A DNA stretch of 64,000 nt from Rhyacichthys aspro (taxonomy: Eukaryota > Chordata > Actinopteri > Gobiiformes > Rhyacichthyidae), in assembly GCA_036850595.1 (NCBI GenBank), contig CM072156.1, positions 299,638-363,637 of the forward strand. The letters are read 5' to 3'. Position numbers and translations under genes: made by a program. This document shows, piece by piece, positions 40,554 through 53,568 of the stretch; position 1 is the stretch's first letter; the number at the start of each line of letters is the position of its first letter. The notes under the pieces were generated by a model, which worked only from the letters and a program-made list of their open reading frames with translations, was not told where the DNA came from and did not search any database.

Positions 40554-40830
40554 GCCGGCCAATCACAGCCCTCCGTCAGCACCGTGGTCTGAGCCGGCCA
40601 ATCACAGCCCTCCGTCAGCACCGTGGTCTGAGCCGGCCAATCACAGCCCTCCGTCAGCACCGTGGTCTGAACCAGCCAATCACAGCCCTCCGTCGTCTGA
40701 ACCGGCCAATCACAGCCCTGCATCAAACTGAACCAGCCAATCACAGCCCTCCGTCGTCTGAACCGGCCAATCACAGCCCTCCGTCGTCTGAACCGGCCAA
40801 TCACAGCCCTCCGTCGTCTGAACTGATCAA
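40530..40830. repeat. 39-bp repeat copying the STVV-stop codons
   Basis: Units of AGCCGGCCAATCACAGCCCT plus CCGTCAGCACCGTGGTCTG (later shortened to CCGTCGTCTG). The unit repeats the last codons of grin1 (CCC TCC GTC AGC ACC GTG GTC TGA) and adds a CCAATCAC box. There are eight CCAATCAC copies. Confidence 0.95.
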
Positions 40831-42177
40831 CAACCAGATGCAAAAAAAACCCCAAAACAACTGGGCAAACCAGAAGTGTGTCACGCCCCGTTTGGCTCCA
40901 AGAGTTCTCCATGAAAGGTCGGCCATCTTAGGTACGGCATCTCCACTTGGACAAACAACATCAGACTCCACTGAAGTCGCTCGTCGTCTTCAGAAAAACA
41001 GATTCAGTTCGATTAAAATAAATGAGCAAATCCTACAGAAAAAAAAAACTAATCTGAAGTGTTCTGAGTCTAAACTTATTATTTTAATGTTAAGTGTAAT
41101 TATTGTGGAACAGTGGCATTTGCAGAAGTTTTTCACAGTTTTTTTGTTAAAATCAAAGTTCTTGTTGTTTGTCCAAGAGAGAACATAAAACTGGGAGTGA
41201 CGAAGGTAAAGACGACGGAAAACTGGAGAAAAAACCCCAAAAACTGACCAAGAAGAAAGATGGAGACAGACGACCCTCTGAACGAGATTAGAACAGAACA
41301 CAGTCTAAAAACACAGAGAGCACACAGTGGGATCTGACGACATATGGATCCCAGCGAGAATCTGGACTGAGCCCACCTCCATCTGCTGTTTATCACTGAC
41401 ATCTCACACTCGTATCAGTCTGAATATATCTGTGAGGATGATTATTAATACATTTACAGAGAAAAAAGGCCTTATTTAAATCGAGTTTATCTCATTTAGA
41501 TTCAGCCGTCTCTCGTTTTTATAGAATCGTGGGTCTGAGTTTGGGAGGAGAGTCTTAAATCTGTGAAGTCTGATCAACAGGAACCAAAACAACAACCGTG
41601 ACAGAGTTTAGTCTCATCAAATACACAGAGAAGATTACTTTCTGGAACAGATTAAAGTTCAAACACCTGCTAATGTAGAATACTGTATGTTTCATTTATG
41701 CTCAAACATAACCTGTTTTTTTTTCTCCTGCTTTTTTCACATTTTGTCAGATCTTTTTCTATTATTCCCATTATTCCCAAAGAAAAATATAATTTATTTA
41801 AAGCAATAGTTTTCCAGTCTTTTTAAGAGCACCAGTATTTTAAAAAGCTAAAGATCATGACCCAATCTTTTGGTCCATTTGTGTCAATTTGGTGAATTTT
41901 TTTTTTTCTTCACATTTTTGTGTTTTGTTTATTTTTGCATAATTTTTTTTTCTAGTGCTGTTTAATTCACTAATGCCTTTTGTTTATCTCATGCCTCATA
42001 TTTATTTATTTTTCTTTTTTTCCTGTTGATTATTCTGTCCATTTACATTAGGGTTAGGTTAGGATTTTTCGGGTTAAATTTTATGATGAACCCCAAATAA
42101 ATTCACCTGTGACCCATGATCAACCCACTCAATGTTCATTTAGGCTCAAAGTGTCCTCACAGATATAACACAAACTT

Positions 42178-42215
42178 TTATTATTATTATTATTATCATT
42201 ATTATTATTATTATT
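42178..42215. repeat. (ATT)n microsatellite
   Basis: ATT run with one ATC interruption. Confidence 0.95.
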
Positions 42216-42519
42216 GACAGTGAGTTCAGAGGGTCGTCCGCCAAAAAAGACAGTCACACTCCATTAAACATCATCCTCGAAGACGCCTCGAACAAATCCT
42301 GAAAACACTGAGCCTGCCACCGATCGATCTTCGTATTGATCGCTGTATTTATCTGATTGGCCGACGGGTGAAAAGGGGGATGAGTCTCTGGGACTAAATG
42401 CAGAAGCAAAAGAAGTCTCTCACTGAACTTCAAACCAAAATACAATCAACAACGAATTTTGGTTTAGTTCAATGTTTAGAGACACTTTTGGTTCTGTTTT
42501 TAGTCGTTTTATTAACGTA

Positions 42520-43515
42520 AGGGTTTGAACAGGTTTTAGATGGATTTGAACAGGTTTAAGTTGGATTTAAACAGGTTTTATGTGGTTTTAAACTGGTTTT
42601 AGATGGATTTGAACAGGTTTTAGTTGGATTTGAACAGGTTTCTTGCTGGACTTGAACTGGTTTTAGTTGGATTTTAACAGGTTTTAGTTGGATTTGAAAA
42701 AGTTTTTGATGTATTTGAACAGGTTTTAGATGGGCCTGAACTGGTTTTAGTTTTGAACTGGTTTTAGTAGGACAGGTTTTAGATAGATTTGAACAGGTTT
42801 TAGATGAATTTATAAAGGTTTTAGTTGGCTTTGAACAGATTTTAGTTGGACTTGAACTGGTTTTAGTTGGATTTTAACAGTTTTATATGTTTTTGTACAG
42901 GTTTTATTTCGACTCAAACTGGTTTTAGTTGGATTTGAACAGGTTTTAGTTGGATTCAAACAGATTTTAGATGGATTCGAACAGGTTTTAGTTGGACTTG
43001 AACAGGATTTCGATGGATTTGATCAGGTTTTATATGGTTTTAAACTGGTTTTAGGTGGTTTTGAAGCAGTTTTAGTTGGATTTGAACAGGTTTTAGTTGG
43101 TTTTATATGGTTTTGAACAGGCTTTGGTTGGATTTGAACAGGTTTTAGATGAATTTATAAAGGTTGTTGGCTTTGAACAGATTTTAGTTGGACTTGAACG
43201 GGTTTTAGTTGGATTTTAACAGTTTTTAGTTGGATTTGAACTGTTTTAGATGTTTTTGAACAGGTTTTAGTTGGACTTGAACTGGTTTTATATGGTTTTG
43301 AACAGGCTTTAGTTGGATTTGAACTGGTTTTATATGGTTTTGAACAGGCTTTAGTTGGATTTTAACTGGTTTTAGATGGTTTTAAACAGGTTTTAGTTGG
43401 TTTTATATGGTTTTGAACAGGCTTTAGTTGGATTTGAACTGGTTTTATATGGTTTTGAACAGGCTTTAGTTGGATTTCAACTGGTGTTATATGGTTTTGA
43501 ACAGGTTTTAGATGG
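42520..43515. repeat. 21-bp GAACAGGTTTTAGTTGGATT array
   Basis: About 45 diverged units of GAACAGGTTTTAGTTGGATT plus T, with variants GAACTGG and TATATGGTTTT. It is the reverse complement of the 46560-47705 array. Confidence 0.92.
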
Positions 43516-46417
43516 ATTATTTGTTTATTTGGGTAGAACCTTCTGAACCTTTCCGAATGACTTTACGTGGCCCAGAGACTCCGCCCCTTTTCCGTCGAAG
43601 CCCAAAATGACTTTTATTAAACTTTACTGTTTCACGTTCAGTATGTCCCCTACTGATGATGTCATAAGATCTGCGTGATGTCATTCTCTGTCTACCTCCG
43701 CGACGCGAACCCGAGGCCGACGTTCAGCCTGACGCTCGCTCCTCCTCCGTCTGAGCGGCGGAGGAGAGTCGAGCGTTTTCTCTGAACCGACGCCAAATCG
43801 TAGCCAACGCAAGCCTCGCTGAGAACCGACCGTCTTTACAGAACACGGAAACGATTGGATTTATACTGTCAAAGTTCTGCTAAACAAGTTACACTGAATA
43901 TGCTAACTAATGCTAACCACATTTCCTGAGAACTAAAACATGATATTTATCAGAGCAATTTACTGCATTAGCTCGTGTTATAATCATATCACTGCTCTGT
44001 TAATCCAAACTGTTAATCCAGATCTCCCGTTATTCTAACCTTTATTCAAACTATAAACAGCAAAATAGCAGAGGTAACAACTCACAGCTTTTATTATTTT
44101 AATAAACACTGCTCCTACAGAACTCATAGGCTCCACAACATTGATTTAGTCACATTTAGCTTTTGTAAACACAGACCTAATGTAATCTTGTATTATTCAT
44201 CTGATCCTGAAAACTGCCAGTCTTTGAAGTGTATTATAGCAATAGTCTGCTTTAAGCTCGTCGTGTCTCTGTAGCATGACATTTCTGCCATTCTTTAAGC
44301 TATTTTTACCTCTGTTACACTATTATTATAAATCCTAGAGGCACCTGATGTCAGTAGAATTCACTGTGGAGCTGTAAACTGCCAGCGTTAGCTTCAATGC
44401 TACTTACATTAGCACAGCAGCGGTCAACAAAAAGACGTCTTACAGAGCTTCGATAACAGGCTGGACTAAAACATACATTATGGCGGCCATTTTGTGAAAG
44501 CATAAAATATTTAAAATTGTCAGTTAAAACTAATAAAACTGTTTTCTTTCTTTTTATCACTGGTTCACTGGTAAACTTTAAACCAGTGTACATAAGCTTT
44601 GTCTGCAGACGTCTGTTTTACATTTTAAAGGCAGGCATTTTGTTACGGTTTCTGTCAAAATAATCAGAATCAGGGACTAAAACCTGATTCACAGCGGCCA
44701 TTTTGTGGAAGCTTTAGCTACAAAAAAATATCCAATAAATAAAAAGATAAGATCTGTCCACATTTGGTTAAAGACAGAGTTGTTCTCAGCGACGCTCGCC
44801 TTGTTTCACTTCACATGATATTTATCTAAAGAGAGCTGCACCAGCGAAGATTTATCTTATTGTCTGTTCAAAAGCTGTAGTGGATCCTGTTTCACTTGAA
44901 CACAAACGGCTAATGCTAACTTTGTACAGCACCGTGTTAAATTCTACATTTATATCCATTTTAAAAGCACTTACACATTCCTTTTATTGAAACTTGTTAT
45001 ATCTATATAACATTTCTGAGCATACTTTCCTGTGTCTATAATCCGTCTAAAATAACATTCGACACACAAAAATAGCAGCTAACATGCTAACTTTAAAATA
45101 TGTGTTACATATTGTTATTTATGATTAAACGAGACACGTGCCAACACAATATTATATTATATATTTCTCTGTTTTATTAGTATTTATCCAAGGTTAAGAC
45201 TTATACTCTTTTGTAAAAGTCATAATTCACTGACAGGCTAATGCTAAAGCTAACATATCAGCAGTGTTTACTGTAGCAGTTAATCCTATCTCAAATGCAC
45301 ATTATTTTTCAATAATATACAAACTGTGAATATCATTTATTTACCTACAAGTGGATAAACCGAAAAGTGCACAATAAGTTATATTTTATCACTAGCAGCT
45401 AATGCTAACTGTGTGAATATGTGCTTAAAGTGTTATTTATCTATAATAAATGGTTGTTCATTACATGGATATAAAAGATTTACTCATATGGATCTTGTTT
45501 ATTGTAAAAATGTGCCAAACTAAGCCACTGTTGAGCCAATAATACAGCAATCTTTTCACTTTATTTGCCAATAAAAGTCACACTAATTACTTCAGTTGCT
45601 AATGCTTACTTGCTAATATTGTAACTTAAATGATTTAAGCCAGAATTTAAATCTGTAAAGTATTTGTTTTAATATTTAAAGCCAATAGAACGTGGCTAGT
45701 CTCTATTCGAGCCGGATGTAATAGATAATATCAATATTTGCTAAAGCTAATATGCTAAGATTTCCTTTGAGATTATCTTTGTCATTTTGTCTCGTTAAAA
45801 ACCCTTCACTGATGCTTTATCATTAGACAATGACTTTATTAAAAACCCTGAACCTGAATCTAATAAACGTTTCTTAGTAAATTAAAAACAGTAAGCATTA
45901 GCCTTTGTTAGCTCCATTTTACCTCATGAAATGCACTTGTAAATACGTTTTCTGTCTTAATTTTTGTAATTTTAAAGAGTAGCATTATTTTTATTCTATA
46001 ATTCTAATGTATTTGTTTTATTTAAGCCTCTACACTGAGTTAATGTGAATCTGAGCCAGTTCTGAAGGATTTATTTGTGTTTTCTAAGTGAATTTTCCTC
46101 GCGGCGCAGCTCTCTGACGGTTTTTGATGTCATTAATGTGGCATCGTGTTTTGATGTCAGCACTTTTCATTTTACTGCCGTTGTACAGAAACTTGTTGAA
46201 TAAAGAGCTATAACGGATCTGCTGTAGATTTAAACATATTTTCTCCGTAAAAAGAGCTGTATGTAGCTTTTCTAACCTTTCTTTGTGGAAAACACTGAGA
46301 TGGACATTTCATGGTTTGATTTTTGTGAAGCGACATGTAGCTTCTGCTGTGGTTAGCAGCTAACGTCCTGTGAACATCAAACCTGTACAGAACTGTCATC
46401 AACATGTATCAGAGTTT

Positions 46418-46423
46418 AATAAA
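46418..46423 (+). promoter_or_regulatory. Candidate polyadenylation signal
   Basis: TTTAATAAAGTATTCTGTGT: an AATAAA followed by a GT/T-rich stretch. A second AATAAA lies at 46199-46204. Confidence 0.4.
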
Positions 46424-46559
46424 GTATTCTGTGTATTTTTGGTCAAATCCAACTCTGTCTCTTTGCATTTATTACCTTTCAGTTTACCTTTGGTCGTGGG
46501 ATAGTCCTGTTTTTATTACGTCTGACCTCTCCATAAAAGCTGTCTGAGCATATTCACAG

Positions 46560-47705
46560 ACCTCCAAACCTGTTGAAACCCAACTAAAACCTGTTGAAAC
46601 CCAACTAAAACCTGTTGAAACCCAACTAAAACCTGTTGAAACCTAACTAAAACCTGTTGAAACCTAACTAAAACCTGTTGAAACCCAACTAAAACCTGTT
46701 GAAACCTAACTAAAACCTGTTGAAACCCAACTAAAACCTGTTCAAACCCAACTAAAACCTGTTGAAACCCAACTAAAACCTGTTGAAACCCAACTAAAAC
46801 CTGTTCAAACCCAACTAAAACCTGTTCAAACCCAACTAAAACCTGTTGAAACCCAACTAAAACCTGTTGAAACCCAACTAAAACCTATTCAAATCCAACT
46901 AAAACCTGTTCAAACCCAACTAAAACCTGTTGAAACCCAACTAAAACCTGTTGAAACCCAACTAAAACCTGTTCAAACCCAACTAAAACCTGTTGAAACC
47001 CAACTAAAACCTGTTCAAACCCAACTAAAACCTGTTGAAACCCAACTAAAACCTGTTGAAACCCAACTAAAACCTGTTCAAACCCAACTAAAACCTGTTG
47101 AAACCCAACTAAAACCTGTTGAAACCTAACTAAAACCTGTTGAAACCTAACTAAAACCTGTTGAAACCCAACTAAAACCTGTTGAAACCTAACTAAAACC
47201 TGTTGAAACCCAACTAAAACCTGTTCAAACCCAACTAAAACCTGTTGAAACCCAACTAAAACCTGTTCAAACCCAACTAAAACCTGTTGAAACCCAACTA
47301 AAACCTGTTGAAACCCAACTAAAACCTGTTGAAACCCAACTAAAACCTATTCAAATCCAACTAAAACCTGTTCAAACCCAACTAAAACCTGTTGAAACCC
47401 AACTAAAACCTGTTGAAACCCAACTAAAACCTGTTGAAACCCAACTAAAACCTGTTGAAACCCAACTAAAACCTGTTCAAACCCAACTAAAACCTGTTGA
47501 AACCCAACTAAAACCTGTTGAAACCCAACTAAAACCTGTTCAAACCCAACTAAAACCTATTCAAATCCAACTAAAACCTGTTCAAACCCAACTAAAACCT
47601 GTTCAAACCCAACTAAAACCTGTTCAAATCCAACCAAAACCTGTTCAAACCCAACTAAAACCTGTTCAAACCCAACTAAACCTGTTCAAATCTAACCAAA
47701 ACCTA
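46560..47705. repeat. 21-bp AAACCCAACTAAAACCTGTT array
   Basis: About 54 well-kept units of CTGTTGAAACCCAACTAAAA plus C, with CTGTTCAAACCC variants. Better conserved than its inverted partner at 42.5-43.5 kb. Confidence 0.96.
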
Positions 47706-48835
47706 TTCCCAGACCTCCAAACTTGGACTCCCACATTATTTCCAGAAACTCACTGGCAGTAGAAAAAATGCTGCGTTGAAAAATCTGTTCTTTGTGGTTA
47801 TTCCATTGTTTTATATCAACTGTAAACACAAAACAAGTTGCATTGGAGCAGTTGAAGTAATTCAAAAAGCTGCAGAGAACCATGACCTCCAGCTCTGAGC
47901 AGGTCGACCTGTCACTGACTCCTCGAGCCACGAAAGAGAATGTAACGTAATTTGAACAAAACACAAAATACATTGAAAAACAAGCTGCATTTGTTTTTTT
48001 TAAATTAAAGTTTGTTCTGTTTAAATTAAAAGAACAAAACTCTAAAGTCATTTACAAAAAAAATAAATCTTGGTATGTTTTTATTTCCTGGCATCTGGAA
48101 ATACGGTCTTGAATATGGCTTTATCTGAGTCCAGTGAAAGTAAACACATTTATTAAAACAACAGAAAACAACAGAAACAGAAAACTGTCACAGGTGGAGC
48201 ATAAATGGGACACTGGTTGTTTTTGTGATGAAAGTGCATTCGTGTGGACGAGCCTGTGTCCGTCTCATGGATCTGCCTCGGTGGTCGTCGTGGAAACAGA
48301 TGAGGCCTGTTGCCGTGGTTACAGCTGGTTATTTTTAGAGTCGTTAGAGACGATCTGTGAACGAGAGGTGAACTCTCTAAAACCTGTTCAGATCCAGTTA
48401 AAACCTGTTCAGAACTGACAGTAGTGTTTCATAAAGCTTCTCTCTTTCTGCCACTAGAGGGCGACACTGTGAGTATTTTAAAGTCTGCTGCAGAGCATAA
48501 ATCTGCTCCAAAATGAAAAACCAGAAGAGTTTGGAATGAATAATAACAGCTTCCAGATCGCGCTCGTGTTTCATTCACAGCCTCTACTCACTACACTCTA
48601 AAAATAAACCAGCCGCTGTTGAAAATAAAAATATCACTTTATTGTAAATTCTATTTTGGGTTTTTACAGTGTATTTTTCTAATCTAGTGTAATATTACTG
48701 TAAATGTAAATACAAACACACACCTGGAGACTGAAATTAAGCATATTTTATATTTGTTTACATATTTAATGCATTTTTAAAGCCTGTATGTATTTTGTCA
48801 ATACATCAAAAAGATCAGTGTCTTTACAGTAATAT
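47706..48835. other. Intergenic spacer
   Basis: AT-rich, no exon recognised on either strand. AGGTCGACCTGTCACTGACTCC at 47900-47922 also occurs near 12278-12300 (CTCGACCTGTCACTGACTCC), pointing to a further dispersed repeat. Confidence 0.5.
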
Positions 48836-48837
48836 AA

Positions 48838-49692
48838 GACCTGGTTTAGTCCTGGTTTAGTCCTGGTTTAGTCCTGGTTTAGACCTGGTTTAGACCTGGT
48901 TTAGACCTGGTTTAGTCCTGGTTTAGTCCTGGTTTAGACCTGGTTCGGACCTGGTTCGGACCTGGTTTAGACCTGGTTCGGACCTGGTTCAGAACTGGTT
49001 TAGACCTGGTTCAGAACTGGTTTAGACCTGGTTTAGACCTGGTTCGGACCTGGTTTAGACCTGGTTCGGACCTGGTTTAGACCTGGTTTAGACCTGGTTT
49101 AGACCTGGTTTAGTCCTGGTTTAGACCTGGTTTAGACCAGATTCAGACTTGGTTAAGACCTTGTTTAGTCCTGGTTTAGACCTGGTTTAGACCTGGTTTA
49201 GTCCTGGTTTAGACCTGGTTTAGTCCTGGTTTAGTCCTGGTTTAGACCTGGTTTAGATCTGGTTCAGACCTGGTTTAGACCTGGTTTAGACCTGGTTCAG
49301 ACCTGGTTTAGTCCTGGTTTAGACCTGGTTTAGTCCTGGTTTAGTCCTGGTTTAGACCTGGTTTAGTCCTGGTTTAGACCTGGTTTAGTCCTGGTTTAGA
49401 CCTGGTTTAGACCTGGTTTAGTCCTGGTTTAGACCTGGTTTAGACCTGGTTTAGATCTGGTTTAGTCCTGGTTTAGTCCTGGTTCAGACCTGGTTTAGTC
49501 CTGGTTTAGATCTGGTTCAGACCTGGTTTAGACCTGGTTTAGACCTGGTTTAGACCTGGTTTAGTCCTGGTTTAGTCCTGGTTTAGACCTGGTTTAGTCC
49601 TGGTTTAGACCTGGTTCAGTCCTGGTTTAGTCCTGGTTTAGACCTGGTTTAGACCTGGTTTAGTCCTGGTTTAGACCTGGTTCAGACCTGGT
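48838..49692. repeat. 11-bp GGTTTAGACCT/GGTTTAGTCCT minisatellite
   Basis: About 78 units of the same family as in grin1 intron 3, here with extra GGTTCGGACCT and GGTTCAGACCT variants. Confidence 0.95.
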
Positions 49693-50689
49693 TTTGTCTT
49701 GTTTGTTTTCCCTAATGTCTTTTGCAGATGTCAGTTTTATTGTGGAGGGCTGTGTTTTACTGCTGCCACACACAGAGAGACAGGAAGCACTGCTCTTTCA
49801 CAATAAGAGCCCCTCTGACAGAACCACACAGAGTTCAGGTTTTAATAAAGACATGTTTTCATCAGATTTCTCTTTTTTCTTCATCTTTCTTCGTGGGTTT
49901 TGGTCTGGAGTCACTTTTCTTGATCTGTAACTGGTTTGAAGTGAATTTGAACTGGTTTTAGCTGGACTTTGATGAACTAGAAGTGGTTTATCTCAGATAT
50001 TAACTGGTTTTTAATTCATACACAGACAGATTCACACATGGTTCTGATGAAATGGCTGCTCCAGAAGAGTTGTAGTTTCAAAAACAGAGAGAGCAGCTGC
50101 AGAGACACGAGGAACACCACAGTCTTCAACAAAACAATCTAAATTTAGTGCTGGTTTAGTCCTGGTTTAGTCCTGGTCTGGCTCCAGATGATGACAGAGT
50201 TCCTTCAGAGACAGAGACGGTTCGTTTAAAGAGCGACCGCAGTAAAACCAGGAAACATCTGGAGCTGTTTGTTCAGAAATAAATCTGCAGCTCAAACCGA
50301 CAGACGGGTTTACTCAGGTTTTACTCAGGTTTTACTGAGATTTAGAGCAAACAGAACAGGTCTGAGCACAGTCTGAGACACTGAAGTAAAACTGGACTTA
50401 ACTGGACTTGTTTTTTGAAGTAAGGTTCAGTTGTGAGACCAAGAAAAATAATAATGTGGAAAATATCTGTTTTCACAAATAAACTCTTTAAACCAGGACT
50501 AGACCAGGACTAGTCTCAGCAGGACTAGTCTCAGCAGGACTAGAATCAGAGGCGTTTCAGATCTGAGAAAAATTGAGAGTTTACAAAACTGTAAAAACAT
50601 TAAAATCTTGCTCCAAAATAAAAGCAGCTGTAACAGTTTCCTCCGCATTGTTGTGGTCTCTTATTGTGAAAGGTCGTGGCGGATATGAG

Positions 50690-50851
50690 TGTTTCCTCTC
50701 GGTCTTTACTCAGCTGTTGGTCCAGACTCAGTCCAAACCTCGGTCTGAACTCAGTCCCAGAGAAACCTCAGCTCGGTCTCGGTCCCGGTTCTTGACGAGT
50801 TCGGTGTTTTCCGTCAGTTTCCGCCGCGGTTCGGACCTGGACGGACTTTAG

Positions 50852-50884
<33 letters not shown>

Positions 50885-51012
50885 GGATTAGTTCTGATCT
50901 CAAGTGTTTTAAATTAAAACTGAGGCTCAGGACCTGGACTAAAACTGGATTTGGATAAAAACCAGGAGGAGTTTGTTTAATTCAATTCATTCATAAAAAC
51001 AGAGTTTTTACG
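50690..51012 (+). promoter_or_regulatory. Candidate KAZALD promoter or 5' noncoding exon
   Basis: A small CG-richer patch (TTTCCGCCGCGGTTCGGACC) is followed by a (CTG)n run and a good donor at TTTACG|GTAAGG (51013). It lies 2 kb before the KAZALD start. There is no direct evidence that it is transcribed. Confidence 0.25.
50854..50883. repeat. (CTG)10 microsatellite
   Basis: Ten perfect CTG units on the + strand inside the candidate 5' region. Confidence 0.97.
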
Positions 51013-51459
51013 GTAAGGCTTTTCTCTTTTTAAATCCAGAGCAGTTTAAAGTTTATTCTTTTATGAATCGAAGAAAAAAAAGTGTTATATTTTCTCAGAT
51101 ACATCGAGTATTATTAATAAACTGTTAATATAAGCTTGATCTTTTACAGAATATAACATTTTATTCGTGTTTTATTTTGAAGAGCCTCATTTCTAATTTT
51201 TCGGATTTTAAAACATTTTTGTCGCTGTTTGGAGCAGATTTAGAGAAATATTAGGGGCTTTTTCAGCAACAAAAAAGAAACAAAAAAGTGTTTTTTCTTT
51301 AGTTTTTCAACGTTTCTGAGGAGACCCTAGACCAGTTCTAGACCAGTTCTAGACCAGTTCTAGACCAGACTGGACCAGGGTTTAGTTCAGACTCAGACCT
51401 GTTTTAGTCCTGTTGAATCAGCTGCTGCTCAGAGATCATTTATAAACTATAATTATCCT

Positions 51460-52600
51460 CTGCCTCGGTCCGGACCAGAGCTTCATTTAGTCCAGACCAG
51501 ACTAGACCAGACTAACCTAGACCAGACTAACCTAGACCAGACCGGACTAGACCAGACCAGTCCGGACTAGAGCCTTCATTTAGTCCAGACCAGACTAGAC
51601 CAGACTAACCTAGACCAGACTAACCTAGACCAGACCGGACTAGACCAGACCAGTCCGGACCAGAGCCTTCATTTAGTCCAGACCAGACTAGACCAGACTA
51701 ACTCAGACCAGACTAACTCAGACCAGACTAACTCAGACCAGACTAACCCAGACCAGACTAGACCACACTAGACCACACTAGACCAGACTAACCTAGACCA
51801 GACTAGACCAGACCAGTCCGGACCAGAGCTTCATTTAGTCCAGACCAGACTAGAGCAGACTAACCTAGACCAGACTAGACCAGACCAGTCCGGACCAGAG
51901 CTTCATTTAGTCCAGACCAGACTAGAGCAGACTAACCTAGACCAGACCGGACTAGACCAGACCAGTCCGGACCAGAGCTTCATTTAGTCCAGACCAGACT
52001 AGACCAGACTAACCTAGACCGGACCGGACTAGACCAGACCAGTCCGGACCAGAGCCTTCATTTAGTCCAGACCAGACTAGAGCAGACTAACCTAGACCAG
52101 ACTAGACCAGACTAACTCAGACCAGACTAACTCAGACCAGACTAACCCAGACCAGACTAACCCAGACCAGACTAACTCAGACCAGACTAGACCAGACTAA
52201 CCTAGACCAGACTAGACGAGACCAGTCTGGACCAGAGCTTCATTTAGTCCAGACCAGACTAGAGCAGACTAACCTAGACCAGACCGGACTAGACCAGACC
52301 AGTCCGGACCAGAGCTTCATTTAGTCCAGACCAGACTAACCCAGACCAGACCAGACTAACCCAGACCAGACTAACCCAGACCAGACTAACTCAGACCAGA
52401 CCAGACTAACCCAGACCAGACTAACCCAGACCAGACTAATCCAGACCAGACCAGACTAACCCAGACCAGACTAACCCAGACCAGACTAACCCAGACCAGA
52501 CTAATCCAGACCAGACCAGACTAACCCAGACCAGACTAACCCAGACCAGACTAACCCAGACCAGACTAATCCAGACCAGACCAGACTAACCCAGACCAGA
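51460..52600. repeat. GACCAGACTAACC composite minisatellite
   Basis: Inner words GACCAGACTA, ACCCA and ACCTA are nested in a longer unit of about 110-140 bp that restarts with CTTCATTTAGTCCAGACCAG and ends CCAGTCCGGACCAGAG (seven restarts). The right end (52330-52600) is a simpler CCAGACCAGACTAACC array. Confidence 0.93.
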
Positions 52601-52971
52601 CAGAGGTTTTTAGAGTTGTTCTGCTGAAAAATTAAGCTAAAAGTTCACATTAAATCTGAGATAAGAGTCTGAGTGGATTTAGACCTGGTTCAGTCCAGTC
52701 TTTACAGAGTCTGGACCAGACCAGGTCCAGGACCAGGTCGGTTCAGTCCAGTCCTAAACTAAAGTCTGGTTTAGAACAAAAACAGTCTGTATTAGACCAG
52801 GTTCAGTCCTGGTCTAAGTCTTCATAAGTCCAGTTTTAGATTTGAATAGTCCTGGTCTAGTCCTGGTTTAGTCCTGGTCTAGTCCTGATTTAGTCCTGGT
52901 CTAGTCCTGGTTTAGTCCTTGTCTAGTCCGGTCTTGGTTCAGTCCTGGTTTAGTCCTGGTCCTGGTCCACC

Positions 52972-53369
52972 ATGAGGCTGGTCTTGGTCCTGTTGTGGAG
53001 TCTCCAGTTGGTCTGGACCTTCCCTCACTCAGACCCTTTGCCCTCTGTGGACCCCCTGGACCCTGTAGACCCCTCAGACCCGTCCCTGGACCCTGTAGAC
53101 CTCTCAGACCCGTCCCTGGACCCTGTAGACCCCTCAGACCCGTCCCTGGACCCTGTAGACCCCTCAGACCCGTCCCTGGACCCCCTGGACCGTCCGGACC
53201 CCCCGTGCCCTCCCTGTGACCCCGCCCTGTGCCCCCCGGCCCTCGGCTGCAGGGCGGGGCGGGTCAGGGGTCTCTGCGGCTGCTGTGAGGAGTGTGGGAA
53301 CCTTCTGGGACAGAGCTGCGACCCTGGACCTGGGGCCGGACTCTTCGGACTCTGTGGGACCGGCCTGAG
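52972..53369 (+). CDS. KAZALD exon 1 (signal peptide, repeat, IGFBP domain)
   Basis: The ATG at 52972 has a strong CCACCATGA context. The leader RLVLVLLWSLQLVWT is followed by the coding repeat and then by CPPCDPALCPPALGC and GLCGCCEEC. Donor AG|GTGGGC, phase 2. Confidence 0.93.
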
Positions 53370-53537
53370 GTGGGCCTCTATTTAAAACGTGTTCTGTGTG
53401 AATGTTACTAAATATTACTGTTATTCAGTTTTGGTTTAACACTGTATCTGTGTTAAATGATCGAGTTATTAATGTGAAAACAGTCTGTGTTTAAATGACT
53501 TACATTAAACTAAATATCTTAAACGTTAGCTTCCTCC

Positions 53538-53568
<31 letters not shown>

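Larger units (their letters stand above)
40554..46440 (+). other. Possible long grin1 3' UTR
   Basis: No start of another gene is seen between the grin1 stop and about 46.4 kb. AATAAA signals at 46199-46204 and 46418-46423 close a long AT-rich tract that contains a CG-rich island (43690-43800). That this is one 3' UTR is inferred; an unseen short transcript is an alternative. Confidence 0.35.

Noticed and set aside
46560..47705. CRISPR-like regular repeats
   Set aside because: Units are contiguous without unique spacers and the genome is clearly vertebrate; ordinary minisatellite.
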